Assembly (NCBI GenBank): GCA_021432635.1
Contig: MU270025.1
Span: 827,244 to 891,243 of the forward strand
Direction: 5' to 3'
Length of the DNA stretch: 64,000 nucleotides
Source of the DNA: Thozetella sp. PMI_491
Taxonomy: Eukaryota > Ascomycota > Sordariomycetes > Chaetosphaeriales > Chaetosphaeriaceae
Below are positions 11,427 through 22,074 of the stretch, in pieces; the stretch's first letter is position 1; each line of letters starts with the position of its first letter. A program made the position numbers and the translations under genes. Below the pieces are notes generated by a model. That model made no database searches, was not told the DNA's origin, and saw only the letters and a program-made list of their open reading frames with translations.

Positions 11427-11901
11427 TTAGTTCTCCTTCTTGGCGTTGTCCTTGCTAGCCGCGGCCTTGTCCTTTCCAGCGTCGGCCTTCGCCGCATCGG
11501 CCTTGGCGGCATCAGCAGCCGCGGCATCGTCCGTGCCGAGCGCCTTAGCGATCTTGTCCTGGAAGTCCTTGTCGATCTTCTCGCAGGCAGCTCCCTCGAT
11601 GACACCACCGACTAGACCAGATTAGGAACATCCACTCGGGTTGACTCGGAGCGTTTACTTACAGCAACCAGCCTGCTGCAGGGCAATCGACTCCTGGATC
11701 TTCAACTCGTTCTCGACGGCCTAGAGTCCCTGGGTTAGCGTTGGAACTTCCCAGTATAGCGTTCCCCTGGTGGGATCCTACCTTGGAGCCATCGTCGGCT
11801 CGCTCGTTGGCGTCCTCGTTGACAACCTGCGGGGTGGGCATGGCCATCATCAACGACGTCGAGGTGGCCAAGAGGACGAGGAGGGTGCTGATGTAACGCA
11901 T
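11427..11901 (-). CDS. Small secreted protein with Ala/Asp/Lys-rich tail
   Basis: A 120-residue protein in three exons (11782-11901, 11663-11720, 11427-11611) with introns of 61 and 51 bp. Residues 1-20 form a signal peptide (MRYISTLLVLLATSTSLMMA). The middle part has a double cysteine, QQAGCCFGGVIEGAACEKID, giving three closely spaced cysteines. The last 35 residues are built of Ala, Asp and Lys in an irregular AAKAD pattern ending KKEN, likely a charged helix. Exon phases close exactly (363 nt with stop). I do not recognise the family. The small size, secretion signal and cysteines would fit an effector-like or surface protein, but that is inference. The third exon alone is easily mistaken for a plus-strand frame, because its Ala-rich codons leave the opposite strand open. 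Confidence 0.75.
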
Positions 11902-12678
11902 CTTGAAGGTTAAAAAGAGCGAAGTCTGATTAAACTGTTAAGGGATAAGATAGAATGTGATCAACACAGCGAGCGCAGCTAGCGAGGTTGTTAGTTGGAC
12001 TTCCCACAAACATCGAAGTCGGGACGGGCGTACCTCAGTGACAAGAAGAGAAGAGGACGGCGTTACGGTAGGGCAGGTGATTGAAAAGGACATGTCGAGG
12101 ACCATGGCGCGAGCAGGAACTCAAAGCCTTATAGAGAGCTTGGCGGCTTCCCGTCGAGAATCGGCAGATTCGACTCTTTGCGTGATCGACGACGATAAGA
12201 CTGTTGACATTCTTGGCGACCGATTCCCCCGTGTTTAGCGAGGCGCCCCTCCGCATAGGGTTGCATATTGACCTTGGGGATTTGTGCGCTGTTGATTCAC
12301 TGACGATGTGGTTGCCAAGGTCGCCAAGGTTTGCCAAGATGGCTCAGAGAGCTTTGCCGTCGGCCTCGGGGCGGCATGCTGCCTCAAAGCTCCAACGCTA
12401 CGTTTGATCATCCACCCCGAGCTTATTCCCCCTCTAGCGGCAAAGCTTAGTCCCGAACTCACAAACAACAATTAAAGGGGGCGTTTGCTCGGCGAGGCTC
12501 ACGATTCAATCGGGATCCAGTCGTGTTTGCACGTCCGCGTCGCCGCGGCAGGGAACTTTTTGTTTTTTTGCAGTCTAAATAAGCGTGCCAAGGGGGCGTT
12601 TCTTGCTAAGAAGGCCTCATCCGAGCTTCCAGCGAACCCCTGTGGCAAAGACAAGAAAGGGAAAAACAGTTACAGAGT
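11902..12678. other. Intergenic
   Basis: Promoter of the small secreted protein (just above 11901) and 3' flank of the MFS gene. Plus-strand frames at 11957-12238 and 12485-12871 show no domain, and the latter runs into the MFS coding region. Nothing else is seen. Confidence 0.5.
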
Positions 12679-14284
12679 CTATGGCTGTCGACGTCGACGG
12701 TACGTCTTAAACAAGAAACAAAGACACACGGCGATGCCAAGCCCAGCAAGCCCGATTCCCATGTACAAAGCGCTGCGGTACCCCTGCACCGTGTCTGCCG
12801 TCGTCTTCCCGCCCCTGTTAACGCGGGTCTCGATCGTGCCGGCGAACCCCAGTCCAAGCGAGATGCTGTAGTTCACCACTGTGTTGATGAGGCTTGCCGC
12901 CACGCCTTGGTGCTTTTTCTCCACCGCGTTGGAGAGGATTAAAGTGCCAGCCGGGAAGCTCATGTCCATCCCCCAGGGCGTGATAATCATGGCTATGAAG
13001 ATTTGCGGCCAGTAGCTCTGGTCCACCGGCGTGGTTGCCATCAGGATCGTGCCCACGCTGAAAGCAATGAGAGCCAGCGTCATGACCACGGGGGGGCCAG
13101 CATGGCCTAGAAGAAACCCAGTGCAGACTGCCGCCACCGCGCCCGAGATGACGACGGGGCACATCCACGCCGTCGCCAGCAATGGCGACAAGCCCCGGAC
13201 CACCTCGAGCCACTGCCAGCTGTAATAGATCCAGATCCCGAAGCATGCCCAACCGCACGAGATGGCCCCGAGCACGAAGGACACGTCCGCGTTCAGGGCG
13301 TGGAAGGGTATCAGCGGCGTGGAGCTCCAACTGAGCTCGATCCAGAAGAAGAGGCCGAGGAAGAGGACGCCTATAATCAGCGTCGCGTAGACGTACGGTG
13401 TCTGCCACCCCTCGATAGGGGCTTGGTTCCACGCAAAGTTGACTAGCACGAGCCCAAGGACGCCGGTAACTGCGCCGGGTAGGTCCAACTCGCTCAGGAG
13501 CTCCCGAAGCGAGTGTGGAGACGCCATCTTGTGTGGAGGGTCCGGGATGGCCCACGCCCCAACGAGGCCGAGACCGGCCAGCGCGATGGCGAAGGACCAG
13601 TACGTCCACGGCCACCACACACGCGCGAATAGGCTGGCAAAGACGGCGCCCAATATGCAGCCGCCAGGGGCCGCGGCACCGAAGAGGGAGAAGACCATCG
13701 ACTTACGCCGGCCCGGTGCGTAGGTAGCGCCAAGGATCGCCAAGCCATTCGGCAGGCACACGGCCGGGCCGATACCCTGGAAGACGCGCGCGAAGACGAA
13801 AAGAACGTGGGTCGAATACACGGCCAGACCGCACACCATGGACCACAGGGAGAACCAAGCGAAGCCCACCAGTAGCATCGGCTTGTACCCAAATATGTCA
13901 CCCATCCGGCCCGAGATCAGGATGAAGGTCCCGATGGTGAGCGAATACCCTGCGATGAGCCAGCTCTCCACCCCGGGGTCGCTGACGCCGAAACTGTCGC
14001 CGATGACGTGAATAATGGTCAGTGTTTGGCCGAGCCCTGCCTCTGTACGGGGTCAGTAGCTTGCAGCTTGCGTCACGTCGCGTGGATCTCAGACACTCAC
14101 GCGTCATGAGTTGGGCGCAGCATATCGTGGCCACAAATAGGATTTCATGGGGCAGTGAGAGGCCCTCGGCGATCGATGCTCTCGTCTCGGTCTTGATGAT
14201 TCCATGGCCGTCTGCGTTCTCGACGTCGCTGTCGATCGGCGGCGTTTCTGCTCGCTTCTCCTGGTTCTCGTGTACGCCCGACAT
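12679..14284 (-). CDS. MFS transporter, DHA2 family (AMF1/ATO-like)
   Basis: A 515-residue polytopic membrane protein in two exons, 14101-14284 and 12679-14042, split by a 58-bp GTGAGT intron. The splice restores AQLMTQAGLGQTL, the conserved first-helix motif of this fungal DHA2 branch. The loop motif GRMGDIFGYKP follows helix 2, and the antiporter-type stretch GIGPAVCLPNGLAILG lies in helix 5. About 14 hydrophobic segments are present. The nearest relatives I know are fungal carriers annotated as low-affinity ammonium or aminotriazole/azole-resistance transporters; the real substrate is unknown. The frame upstream of exon 1 is open to 14509, but MSGVHENQEKRAETPP at 14284 starts a normal acidic cytosolic tail, so I prefer that ATG. 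Confidence 0.9.
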
Positions 14285-16324
14285 TTCGCGTGTTCGGTGA
14301 GCGTCCCGGTTTTCGATGGCGCGACGAGTGCATGCATGGAGAAGGATTGCGTTTCTTTTATCAGGCCCATCGAAAGGGTAGCCAGGGGTATGACTCGAGG
14401 CTAAGAGTTGTGGAACAATCGGATTTACGAGCTTTGTCGTGGACTCGAGCGGCTCCCAGCTAGGGGCTCCAGTCTTTTCTACGCTAATATGCCGACTTAC
14501 AAAAGCCAAGAGGAAAAAAGGTCACTTCTACCCTGGTAGTAACAGACTACCACGTGGGTAAGGTATCGTTGGGACGAAACGGCGTGCGCGAAATTAAAAC
14601 CACTCCACCACAGCTGGGTCTTATCGGGCTTAGAATGGATACACCAAAACTAACTTGGCCAGTTATCAAGCACAGTAGCATTACGCATCCATCTGTAATC
14701 ATATGTAATCGGGAGAGCCCGCTGTTAACGCCGGCGGCGCGACTCGGGCGTACTTTGCGTGCTTTGAGGCTGGAGCTAATTCCAAACCTCGCACTTCTTC
14801 CGCAAACTGCAGGCTTTTTCATAAAGGCGAGATCCAGCAGCCTACGCCAAGCCTGATTAGTCAAGGTATATATGCGAAAGGGGCAACACGAAGAGAAGCT
14901 GAAAAAGAAGGAATTGAAAGCGTTCTATTGTTGATTTTTTGGGATTTGAGGTTCAATGTCGGCGGGACCCGGTGCGTTGCATCCATAGCGATATCCGGGT
15001 AGGGACGGCCATCTTGCGGTAGGTACGCGGTCCTGGCCGACGTAGTCGCGCAATAAATATACTCATATCCCGATGATTTACGACAAGAAGTTGGGCATAA
15101 TAGATAGCTTCTTGGTAAAATCCGTGCTTGACACCTTTCATTCAAAAACTGCTCGTCTCAGATCTTGACCAGCGACGGGAGAGGTCCTCCGCGCGCCGTT
15201 TTCGCCTGTTAGCCCCTTTACCCTCACAGTTCTGTCCACTCCACAGCCTGTCAACCTCCATAACGAGAGATCGTTGACAACGATACCAGCATCCCCCACG
15301 ACAGCGGAGCCGTAGCATAATCAACCAGGTGCTTGCTCACGTACCGCCCATTTTGCACGAAGTTCCCGCTCGCAATCAAGTGCTGGCGTGGCACTAACAG
15401 AGTGAATCGGCTGCGATATCCCTAAACAGTCTCTCGATCCTCAAGTCACTTCGCCCAAAGAACCCCTTCGCGGCACAGCGCCGGCAATACCGGAAACATC
15501 ACTAGGTCCATGGAATTCGCTGTTCCCCGAATTCTACTAAACATCTAGGGGATGTATAGAAAAGGGGCTATCATTGACGCAGCCAAGTCGACTTATGTCA
15601 GCCCCAGCATCGTGGAAGGCAGGGCTTCGTGGGACCTCTAGCTTTACAGCCCCTTACATGAATATGCCTTTCCAGAGATTTTGACTCCTCCAACTACCAC
15701 AGCTGGCCTGAGAGTTAAGCAGGAAGTGCAAGTTTGTCAGAGGAGAGTGAGGGGAGTTCCTAGGGTGAAACCCCCTGATTATTAATAACTCGGCAGAGGA
15801 CTCTCGCGGATTAATCTTGTTCCAGCCTTGCTGGCTGCTTACGATACTACTACCTTCTCGTAGTCGAACTGCAGTTGCCCCTGTGGCTCCCTAGGCCTTG
15901 ACAAGTTATTTGGATGCCTAGGTTTTAGTTCAGGGCCGAATTATTAATTAATGCCCTAATAGAAGTAAGATCGCATAAATAGAGTCGCTTCTTGTAATTT
16001 TAACTTGATATACAACTTGCTATAAGTGTACTTGTTTGCTTGTGCTGTTTGCCACTCCGATTATCCTCGTTCTCTGCCACCAGCTTTACTATCGAGGGAA
16101 AAGTGAACTTTCTGAGCCTTGGATGATGCTCTTTGTCCCTCTCGAATGTCTTTGGACAGATAACAGTTAGTCTACAAATGCTATCTCCCCACTATCAGTA
16201 ACTACTTCCTTAAGCTCTCTTGAGTTGAACACACCACCCTATATCCACTGGGCCCTAATTAGAATGCGCCCCGTCCGAGGAGAATGACGAAATCGTCTCC
16301 CTATCAGGTATATGTCTTAAATTT
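14285..16324. other. Gene-poor AT-rich stretch
   Basis: About 2 kb with many short AT-rich blocks, especially 15900-16050, and no coding frame longer than about 100 codons with credible composition. The first 200 bp or so is the MFS promoter. I found no inverted terminal repeats or transposase remains. Confidence 0.5.
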
Positions 16325-16810
16325 CTATTGATCCAAGGGGGAAGAACTGCCGTAGGCCTAAATTCAATGTTGTTAGTATGATAACGGCTGTTCTTTCTGT
16401 CGAGATAATCTTACCGTCACATTTACGAAGAAACTCTTAAAGTTATTCAGGCTTCCGCCGGCCACGCTGAAGTACTCTTCCTGGTTGGTCAAAGAGAATC
16501 CTCTGTGATCACCGGAACAGGTCTCGGACTCAAAAGCCCAGACTCTCAGGCTCCGCCCAAACATATTCTGACCCACGGCCATTTTGAACGACCCTACCGT
16601 TGCTAGGGCAGTGTGGCATCGTTCAAGTAGTCCGATGGTCGACGTTTGAAACGGAGTTCCGCAAGCAAGGTAGTCGGCATAAAGCTGCACATTGACAGTA
16701 TTCGTGTCCTTGATTGCCGGGGCGCTATCGTCGCAGTATGGATAGAATCCTCCCAAGACGGGCTGGGCCACAAATCCTAAGGCAAGGTAGAAAAGAGAGC
16801 GGATAGACAT
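16325..16810 (-). CDS. Small secreted cysteine-containing protein
   Basis: A 142-residue protein in two exons, 16415-16810 and 16325-16357. The 57-bp intron has a textbook TACTAAC branch point and TTTAG acceptor. Reading through it instead would give the alternative tail RLSRQKEQPLSY. The signal peptide is MSIRSLFYLALGFVAQPVLG. The mature part has four cysteines (YCDD, ACGT, RCHT, TCSG), enough for two disulfides, and one glycosylation sequon near the end (NVT). There is no transmembrane segment or GPI signal. I do not recognise a family. Effector or extracellular-matrix roles are only guesses. Confidence 0.72.
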
Positions 16811-17941
16811 GGTAGCTGGTTTGCGTTCTGCGAAAGCTGATGCAAATGTGGGCAGGGGAGATGATCAAGAATCTGGGAACCAACGGAGGCTAATCTCAGC
16901 GATTTATAGTAGTCGACTCTTTCGTATGTTGTATGCCTAGACTTAGTATCTAGGCATGTGGGCGATTCGAAAATAGGATTTTTTTGCGAGTGTGGTTGGC
17001 TAGCGCCAAGTCGACAACTTCCAGTATCGTTTATTTTTTGCGAGCGAGGGCGCCTGATTGGAGGATTCCAAGCAGCTGAGTCTTCGGTTGGTAGCAGAAA
17101 CAGCCCTTGCAACTTCAGTGCTGTAAGCGCTAACATCGCTCTGCCACACCACCGTTAATATTTTAGCCCAGCCATGAAGTTGCGAACCTATAGCACAGCC
17201 TTTCCAAGCAAGGGTTTGTTGAGCAGGGCTTCTGTACTAGGCATAGTCAATGTTACCAAGTTGCCCTGTCTAATCTTAGCCGGTGTTATGCTGGCTCCCA
17301 AAAACGCTTTCGTCTCCTGTCTTCCTGCTGCCGTAGTTATATTTAACGCGCACTCCCGTTACCCCCTGCATACACTATTAGACGTCTTTTGCCTGCGTCA
17401 AGTCGAAAAGAGAGGCTAGTCAAACTTCCTCGGGAATCCAGCTCGACGTTGGAATCGTCGAAGGCAAGCCCAGGACCGGCCACCTATACTTGACCGTATA
17501 TGTAAAACTGAATTGTTTTAAGTAAAATACTTATTCGAGGAATAGGTACAAGGAATGGCCGAGTAACGCGGTGGATTTGGACAACTATCTCACAAACCGG
17601 GGCAAACTTGGAAACGTCACTGAGCCTGACAACCCGCTGTACCATCTTTTTACGCCCAAGAACAACTACAACTCGTGGAGTCCGCTCCAAACCCATCCCT
17701 GCCATCACATCATGATGCCCAAATTCGGCAGCCAGCTGTCGGCGGGGTTTAAACGGAGAGACCAGAAGCCAGATATCAGTAGTGAAATCCGATTGGTTTT
17801 TTACTATTTTAATTTTATGGAAGTGGCGACTCGGGCCTCTTGCTGGGCTCCTTCCCGGATAGCACACTTGCCGTATTTAATTCTGACCTACAAAGTACGG
17901 GCGAAACTATTCAGACTTGAGAGTCGAGCGAGACACACAGC
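16811..17941. other. Intergenic with a palindrome
   Basis: Promoter of the small secreted gene and 3' flank of the carboxylesterase. It contains the 9-bp inverted repeat at 16933-16957. Frames at 16777-17136 and 17571-17945 look like chance. Confidence 0.5.
16933..16957. repeat. Perfect 9-bp inverted repeat, 7-bp spacer
   Basis: ATGCCTAGA at 16933-16941 and its exact complement TCTAGGCAT at 16949-16957. It lies about 123 bp upstream of the start of the small secreted protein, a position suited to a dimeric regulator site or a leader hairpin. No known factor site is recognised. Confidence 0.45.
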
Positions 17942-19679
17942 TTAGATTGCTGGAAGAGTGGCATACCACTCCTCGAACAGAGAGATTTGATCGTCGTGAG
18001 CAATAATCATGGGGCCCCAGCCGTCACCTAGCTCTTGCGTCGTGGTAGAATTGGCCCCAACGGGATCCCACTGCACGAGTCCATCGCCATTAGGGTCGCC
18101 GTTCTTGATGAAATTGACCCAGTAGCTGTTCATCTTGGTGGAAATTTGATAGTCTTCCTCCTGCCACTCGCCGTAGTAAACGTTGTACAGGTTGTTTTGA
18201 GTGTATTGGATCTCGGTCATATGGGCGGCGCCTTGGCTCTGTCCTGGTGGAGCGTGATCCCAGAGGTAGGTCCAGACCGCACTGGTCCTGTTGGCCATCC
18301 AGTGCTTAGCCCAGAATTGTGTACCAACCGTGGAGCGGTCGGTCCATTGGGCGTTCTCGGCGGCCGAGGCGGTAGTTGAATCGTTGGCAGAGTAGGCCGC
18401 AAAGAACTTGTCAACAAACTCACCAGCATAGGTCGAGTTCAGATCTGAGAAGTATTCATCCAATGTGATATTGAGACCAAAAGAAGCGCCGCTTTCATCC
18501 TTAGTATTGCCAGTCATGACGGGGACGTCGTGTGCCAGACCCAGAGCTAGAGTGTTGAGGTAGGTGTCAGGCATGCAATAGTAATCGAGCGTCGCCTTGA
18601 ACGACGCCCCGCTTGTGCCACCACGATCGGCAACATCGAGGGTATCGGCGGGCAATGATCGCATACACTCAATCGTAGTGCAGTTGACTGATTCCATGAA
18701 AGATATGCCGAACGACTCGGCCACGTCGTAAGTCTGGTACCCCTCGGCGAGGGTCGTAGCCGACGGATCGTGTGGGTCGCGAACGCCACTCTGGATGATA
18801 GCACCAACAATCATTCCTTTCGTTAGAGGGCTGTTGAGAATGTGGTAGGTGGCGGCAGAGCCGGCGGACTGTCCCATGACGGTGATGTGGTCCGGGTCGC
18901 CGCCAAAGGACGCGATATTGTCTCGAATCCACTTCAAAGCGGCAAACTGGTCGAGCATACCCCAGTTACCGGAGCTATTCAGACCTATGCTTGCCAAGTT
19001 CTCCTGCGTTAGTTCCGGAGTCACGAGCCAGCCGGTGGGACCGGCTCGGTAATTGTAATTGACGAAAATCACTCCTTCATTAGCCATACCGGCACCGTCG
19101 AAGCGGGGATCGGCGTTGGAGCCGCCTGCCGGATAGCTCCACATGACTACGGGTAGCTTGTCGTCTGTCGAATTGGCAGCACTCCAAATATTAACGTTCA
19201 AGCAATCTTCGCCGATGCTGGCATAGCTGGTACCCGACGACAGGCAGGAGAGACCGTAATCCTTTGCGCTGAACGTCGTATTCCACGGAGTGACAGCCTG
19301 CGGCGGTCGGAAGCGATTCTGGCCAGCGGTGTTGGCGGCAAAAGGGATGCCTTTCCTAACCACGATTCAGTTAGAATCTAGCCTATATGTAGATGAAGAC
19401 ATAATCGTGATAATGTTGCAGATGTCGCGGGCTCCAGCGAGCTTCGGACTGCTTCTAGGCCGAGTGCCCAGGAGTTAGACACCGAAAGCAGTGAAAGACA
19501 TACCAGACAGTAACGTCTCGCCAGTGCGTGAGGTTCATATTGGCCGGACTGCTGTTGAATGCAGGGTAGCCTTGAACTGGGCCGCTGAGGGTTTGAATGA
19601 CCCCATCGTAGAGGGCGGCATGGGCTACCGTGGCGAGGAGGGCCAAGGCAGAAGCCAACTGAACAGTATGAGACCGCAT
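17942..19679 (-). CDS. Secreted type-B carboxylesterase/lipase
   Basis: A 529-residue alpha/beta-hydrolase in two exons, 19504-19679 and 17942-19355. The 148-bp intron has a CTAAC branch point, and splicing gives VTVWKGIPFA. The signal peptide is MRSHTVQLASALALLATVAHA. The carboxylesterase signature EDCLNVNIW lies near residue 108. The nucleophile is about Ser222 in GQSAGSAATYH, the acid is probably the Glu in TKDESGASFG, and the His is in GAAHMTEIQY. The oxyanion region reads SYPAGGSN where many relatives have HGGG. Several sequons (NTT, NLT, NST) fit secretion. It probably hydrolyses plant- or lipid-derived esters outside the cell; the substrate is not predictable. Confidence 0.93.
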
Positions 19680-20123
19680 TTTGGAACAACTTTATGCGTA
19701 AAAGTAACAGATTGAAGGCCAAAAAGATGGAAAACCCGAACGACAGCAGTCAGGTGTGGGTTTTCCCGGATACCAACTTCTGGACCTGGAGACATACTTA
19801 TGCATACCTGCCATGATGTGTCTATAAGATACGTATTCTAGCAGAGCAAGGGGTACGACTCGTTCCCCACCTTTGTGGAGGGTTTGTTTTTAAGTTTATT
19901 AGGCAATGACGCAACTAATGGAAGTACTTATGATGATTGGCGCACCTGCGTGAACATAGCCTCTTTTGACTCGCTACGCTCGGCACGAGCGAAGCGAGAG
20001 GTCAACCATTGCACGGCTGCTCAACTAAAGCCTCACGATATCCGAGAGGGGAGATAAAATCTGTTTGAGACTACGACGTATCCATACCATACTGACTCAA
20101 GGCCATACCACCATTCGCGGCAA
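19680..20123. other. Intergenic with strong hairpin
   Basis: Promoter side of the carboxylesterase and 3' flank of the MBL-fold gene. The notable element is the 40-bp imperfect palindrome at 19966-20005. No gene is seen. Confidence 0.5.
19966..20005. repeat. 40-bp imperfect palindrome (hairpin)
   Basis: The arms CTCGCTACGCTCG and CGAGCGAAGCGAG pair with one mismatch around a 3-nt GCA loop. TTGA and TCAA extend the stem outward, with slight bulging. It is far more GC-rich than its surroundings. It lies between two minus-strand genes, so it could be a terminator-like RNA hairpin or a mobile-element footprint. No target-site duplication is obvious. Confidence 0.6.
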
Positions 20124-21303
20124 TCATTTCCTGTCTTCCAGGAGTACAGCAAAATCCTCCAAGAACTTCCAATGACCGAGCTCTTTCCAGTGGCCTCTAT
20201 ACCATTCATTTGCGGATTTCGGCCAGAATTCTAACACGGGCAGTAATGTAAAGTCATGTGCCATAATGAGCATAATATTTTCATCGGCATCAAATGGTTC
20301 CATCGTTTTGAGAGCATTGCGGGCCATATCTACATCATAGGGATGGCCAGACTTGATGCATGCAAATGGCTCCATATCTGATTGGCGAGGGTGGACGCGC
20401 TTCGTGAACACCTCCCCGGGACAAACGTTGGTTCGGATATTGAATTTCGAATGAGTTCCCAGGGGAGAAAGTTCAAGTTCCTTTGGTAGAGGGAGGAACT
20501 CTGTCGGACGCCATTGGGAAGCGTGATGGCCAAGATCTGCACCCATAAGGATGAATCTCGATGGGGATAGACTTGTTCGAGCGAGGCCACAGAGATGATC
20601 AATGGAATGCTAAATAATTTATGAGTGCCACTCGTCAACTGGATCTCCTAGAAACTCACACCAGGGGTTTCTAGCAGATAAAAACTACCGTCACCAAAAT
20701 AATCTACCGCTCTGAATCCGCCGATATCTAGAACGTTCGACTCCTGATCGAAGCTAATTTCACGCAAGGTTCGCCCTTCGTAATCGCTTTCGAGAACCAT
20801 CCCGTCTTGGTGTGCAGGGAATCCTGGATGTATCGTCTTCTTGAAGCCTGGGCCGACTATCAGGTCAGTTGTCGAGGGGAACCCCGTCGGATTTCCTGTA
20901 TGATCAAGATGGTGGTGGCTTGGCAGAGTCAGCACAGGCAACGAGCTCGGTTTTGAGGCGCGCACCTCCAAATTATGGCTTCAGCGGTGTTTAAGTCGAC
21001 TCCGCCATGCCGTAAAAGGTCGAATACTTCCTCGCCTCCCTTGATTCGGAACGCACTGTGATATTCTTTCACAACAGGCGGATACTCGAACGGGTTTCTT
21101 TTAATACCAAGATCAAACAATAATCGTCGTTCACCGTGCTCGACGAGGAAAACATATGCAGGAGCACCCAAGTCCCGGTGCTCAAGATGCTGCAAAAGAG
21201 GCGGCTCTATGAAGAAGGATAGTGGCCCCATCATTCGAGCGCCAGTGTCAATAATGCTGACCTTGACAGTGATTTGACTATCGGGAATCTCGACGGAAGT
21301 CAT
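20124..21303 (-). CDS. Metallo-beta-lactamase-fold hydrolase (lactonase-like)
   Basis: A 360-residue protein in three exons: 20966-21303, 20660-20918 and 20124-20609. The introns are 47 and 50 bp. The first splice creates IIWSHHHLDHTGNP, which contains the zinc-binding HxHxDH motif. The second gives LLETPGHSIDHLCGL, carrying the third metal-ligand histidine. Later ILMGADLGHHASQWRP adds an Asp and His typical of the AHL-lactonase-like branch. There is no signal peptide. Fungal members are mostly uncharacterised; lactone or ester hydrolysis is inferred from the fold. It lies between an esterase and a sulfate permease on the same strand, but intergenic distances are too large to call a functional unit. 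Confidence 0.92.
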
Positions 21304-22074
21304 ACCTATAATTTTGTGCTAGTTATATGTAGCTGTTTGTAGAGATGGAGATTGAAAGTACAACGGCGAGACAGGATGAAGAGACAGGAGACTTGAAGAA
21401 TCGTATTTTACAAATGATAGAAGCATCTTTTAACTAAAAAGCACTATTATAGTCGGAGTGATGATTAATCGCTGGTACTATTATACAAGTGGGATCTCCG
21501 AGGTTCAGGTTTCTGACAGCTGGAGTCAGAGCTGCGCCACATACCGTACACTCTGGTCGGAGTTTCGAGCCGAGTAGAAATGTCCGGTAACTGATGTCAA
21601 CGCTACTGGGACTACCGCAACTGTTCTACGCCCCCGGAATCTGAGAAAGATAAACTCGGGCATTCAAAACAGTTAGTAATCTTCCCATGTTGACGGTGCC
21701 GCTAGTGACCGCGCACGAGGGAGACGTCATACGTTGAGAGGTGGAAAGAACATCGACAGTGATATACACAACTTACTAGCATACAGTTACCAATACCTTA
21801 CCTAATATATATAAACCAAAGGAGGATCTCAGCTGCGTAGCACAGATCTGCATTAATGAGTTATATGTTCAGAGGTACATGAGCAGTTAGCATTTAGTAC
21901 CTAGATAGATCGAGACTCATCCTAGAATAATCTATGGCTAACATCCCGCACCACATCCCACACAAATTATCTGATTATATACATACCACTTAGAACGGCA
22001 TTTTCTAGTAGGAACTTGTCTGCCATACGCGATATGGAATGTCCCTATGTTCATCAAGGAGAATTTTCCTCTAT
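21304..22074. other. Intergenic, AT-rich
   Basis: Promoter of the MBL-fold gene and 3' flank of the sulfate permease. It is AT-rich, notably 21770-21990. No coding or repeat structure is seen. Confidence 0.55.

Noticed and set aside
12818-13618. 266-codon frame within the MFS gene on the same strand
   Set aside because: Out-of-frame shadow; the membrane protein in the main frame explains the sequence fully.
14285-16324. A degraded transposon in the AT-rich block
   Set aside because: No terminal repeats, target duplications or transposase-like residues were found; low GC alone is not enough.
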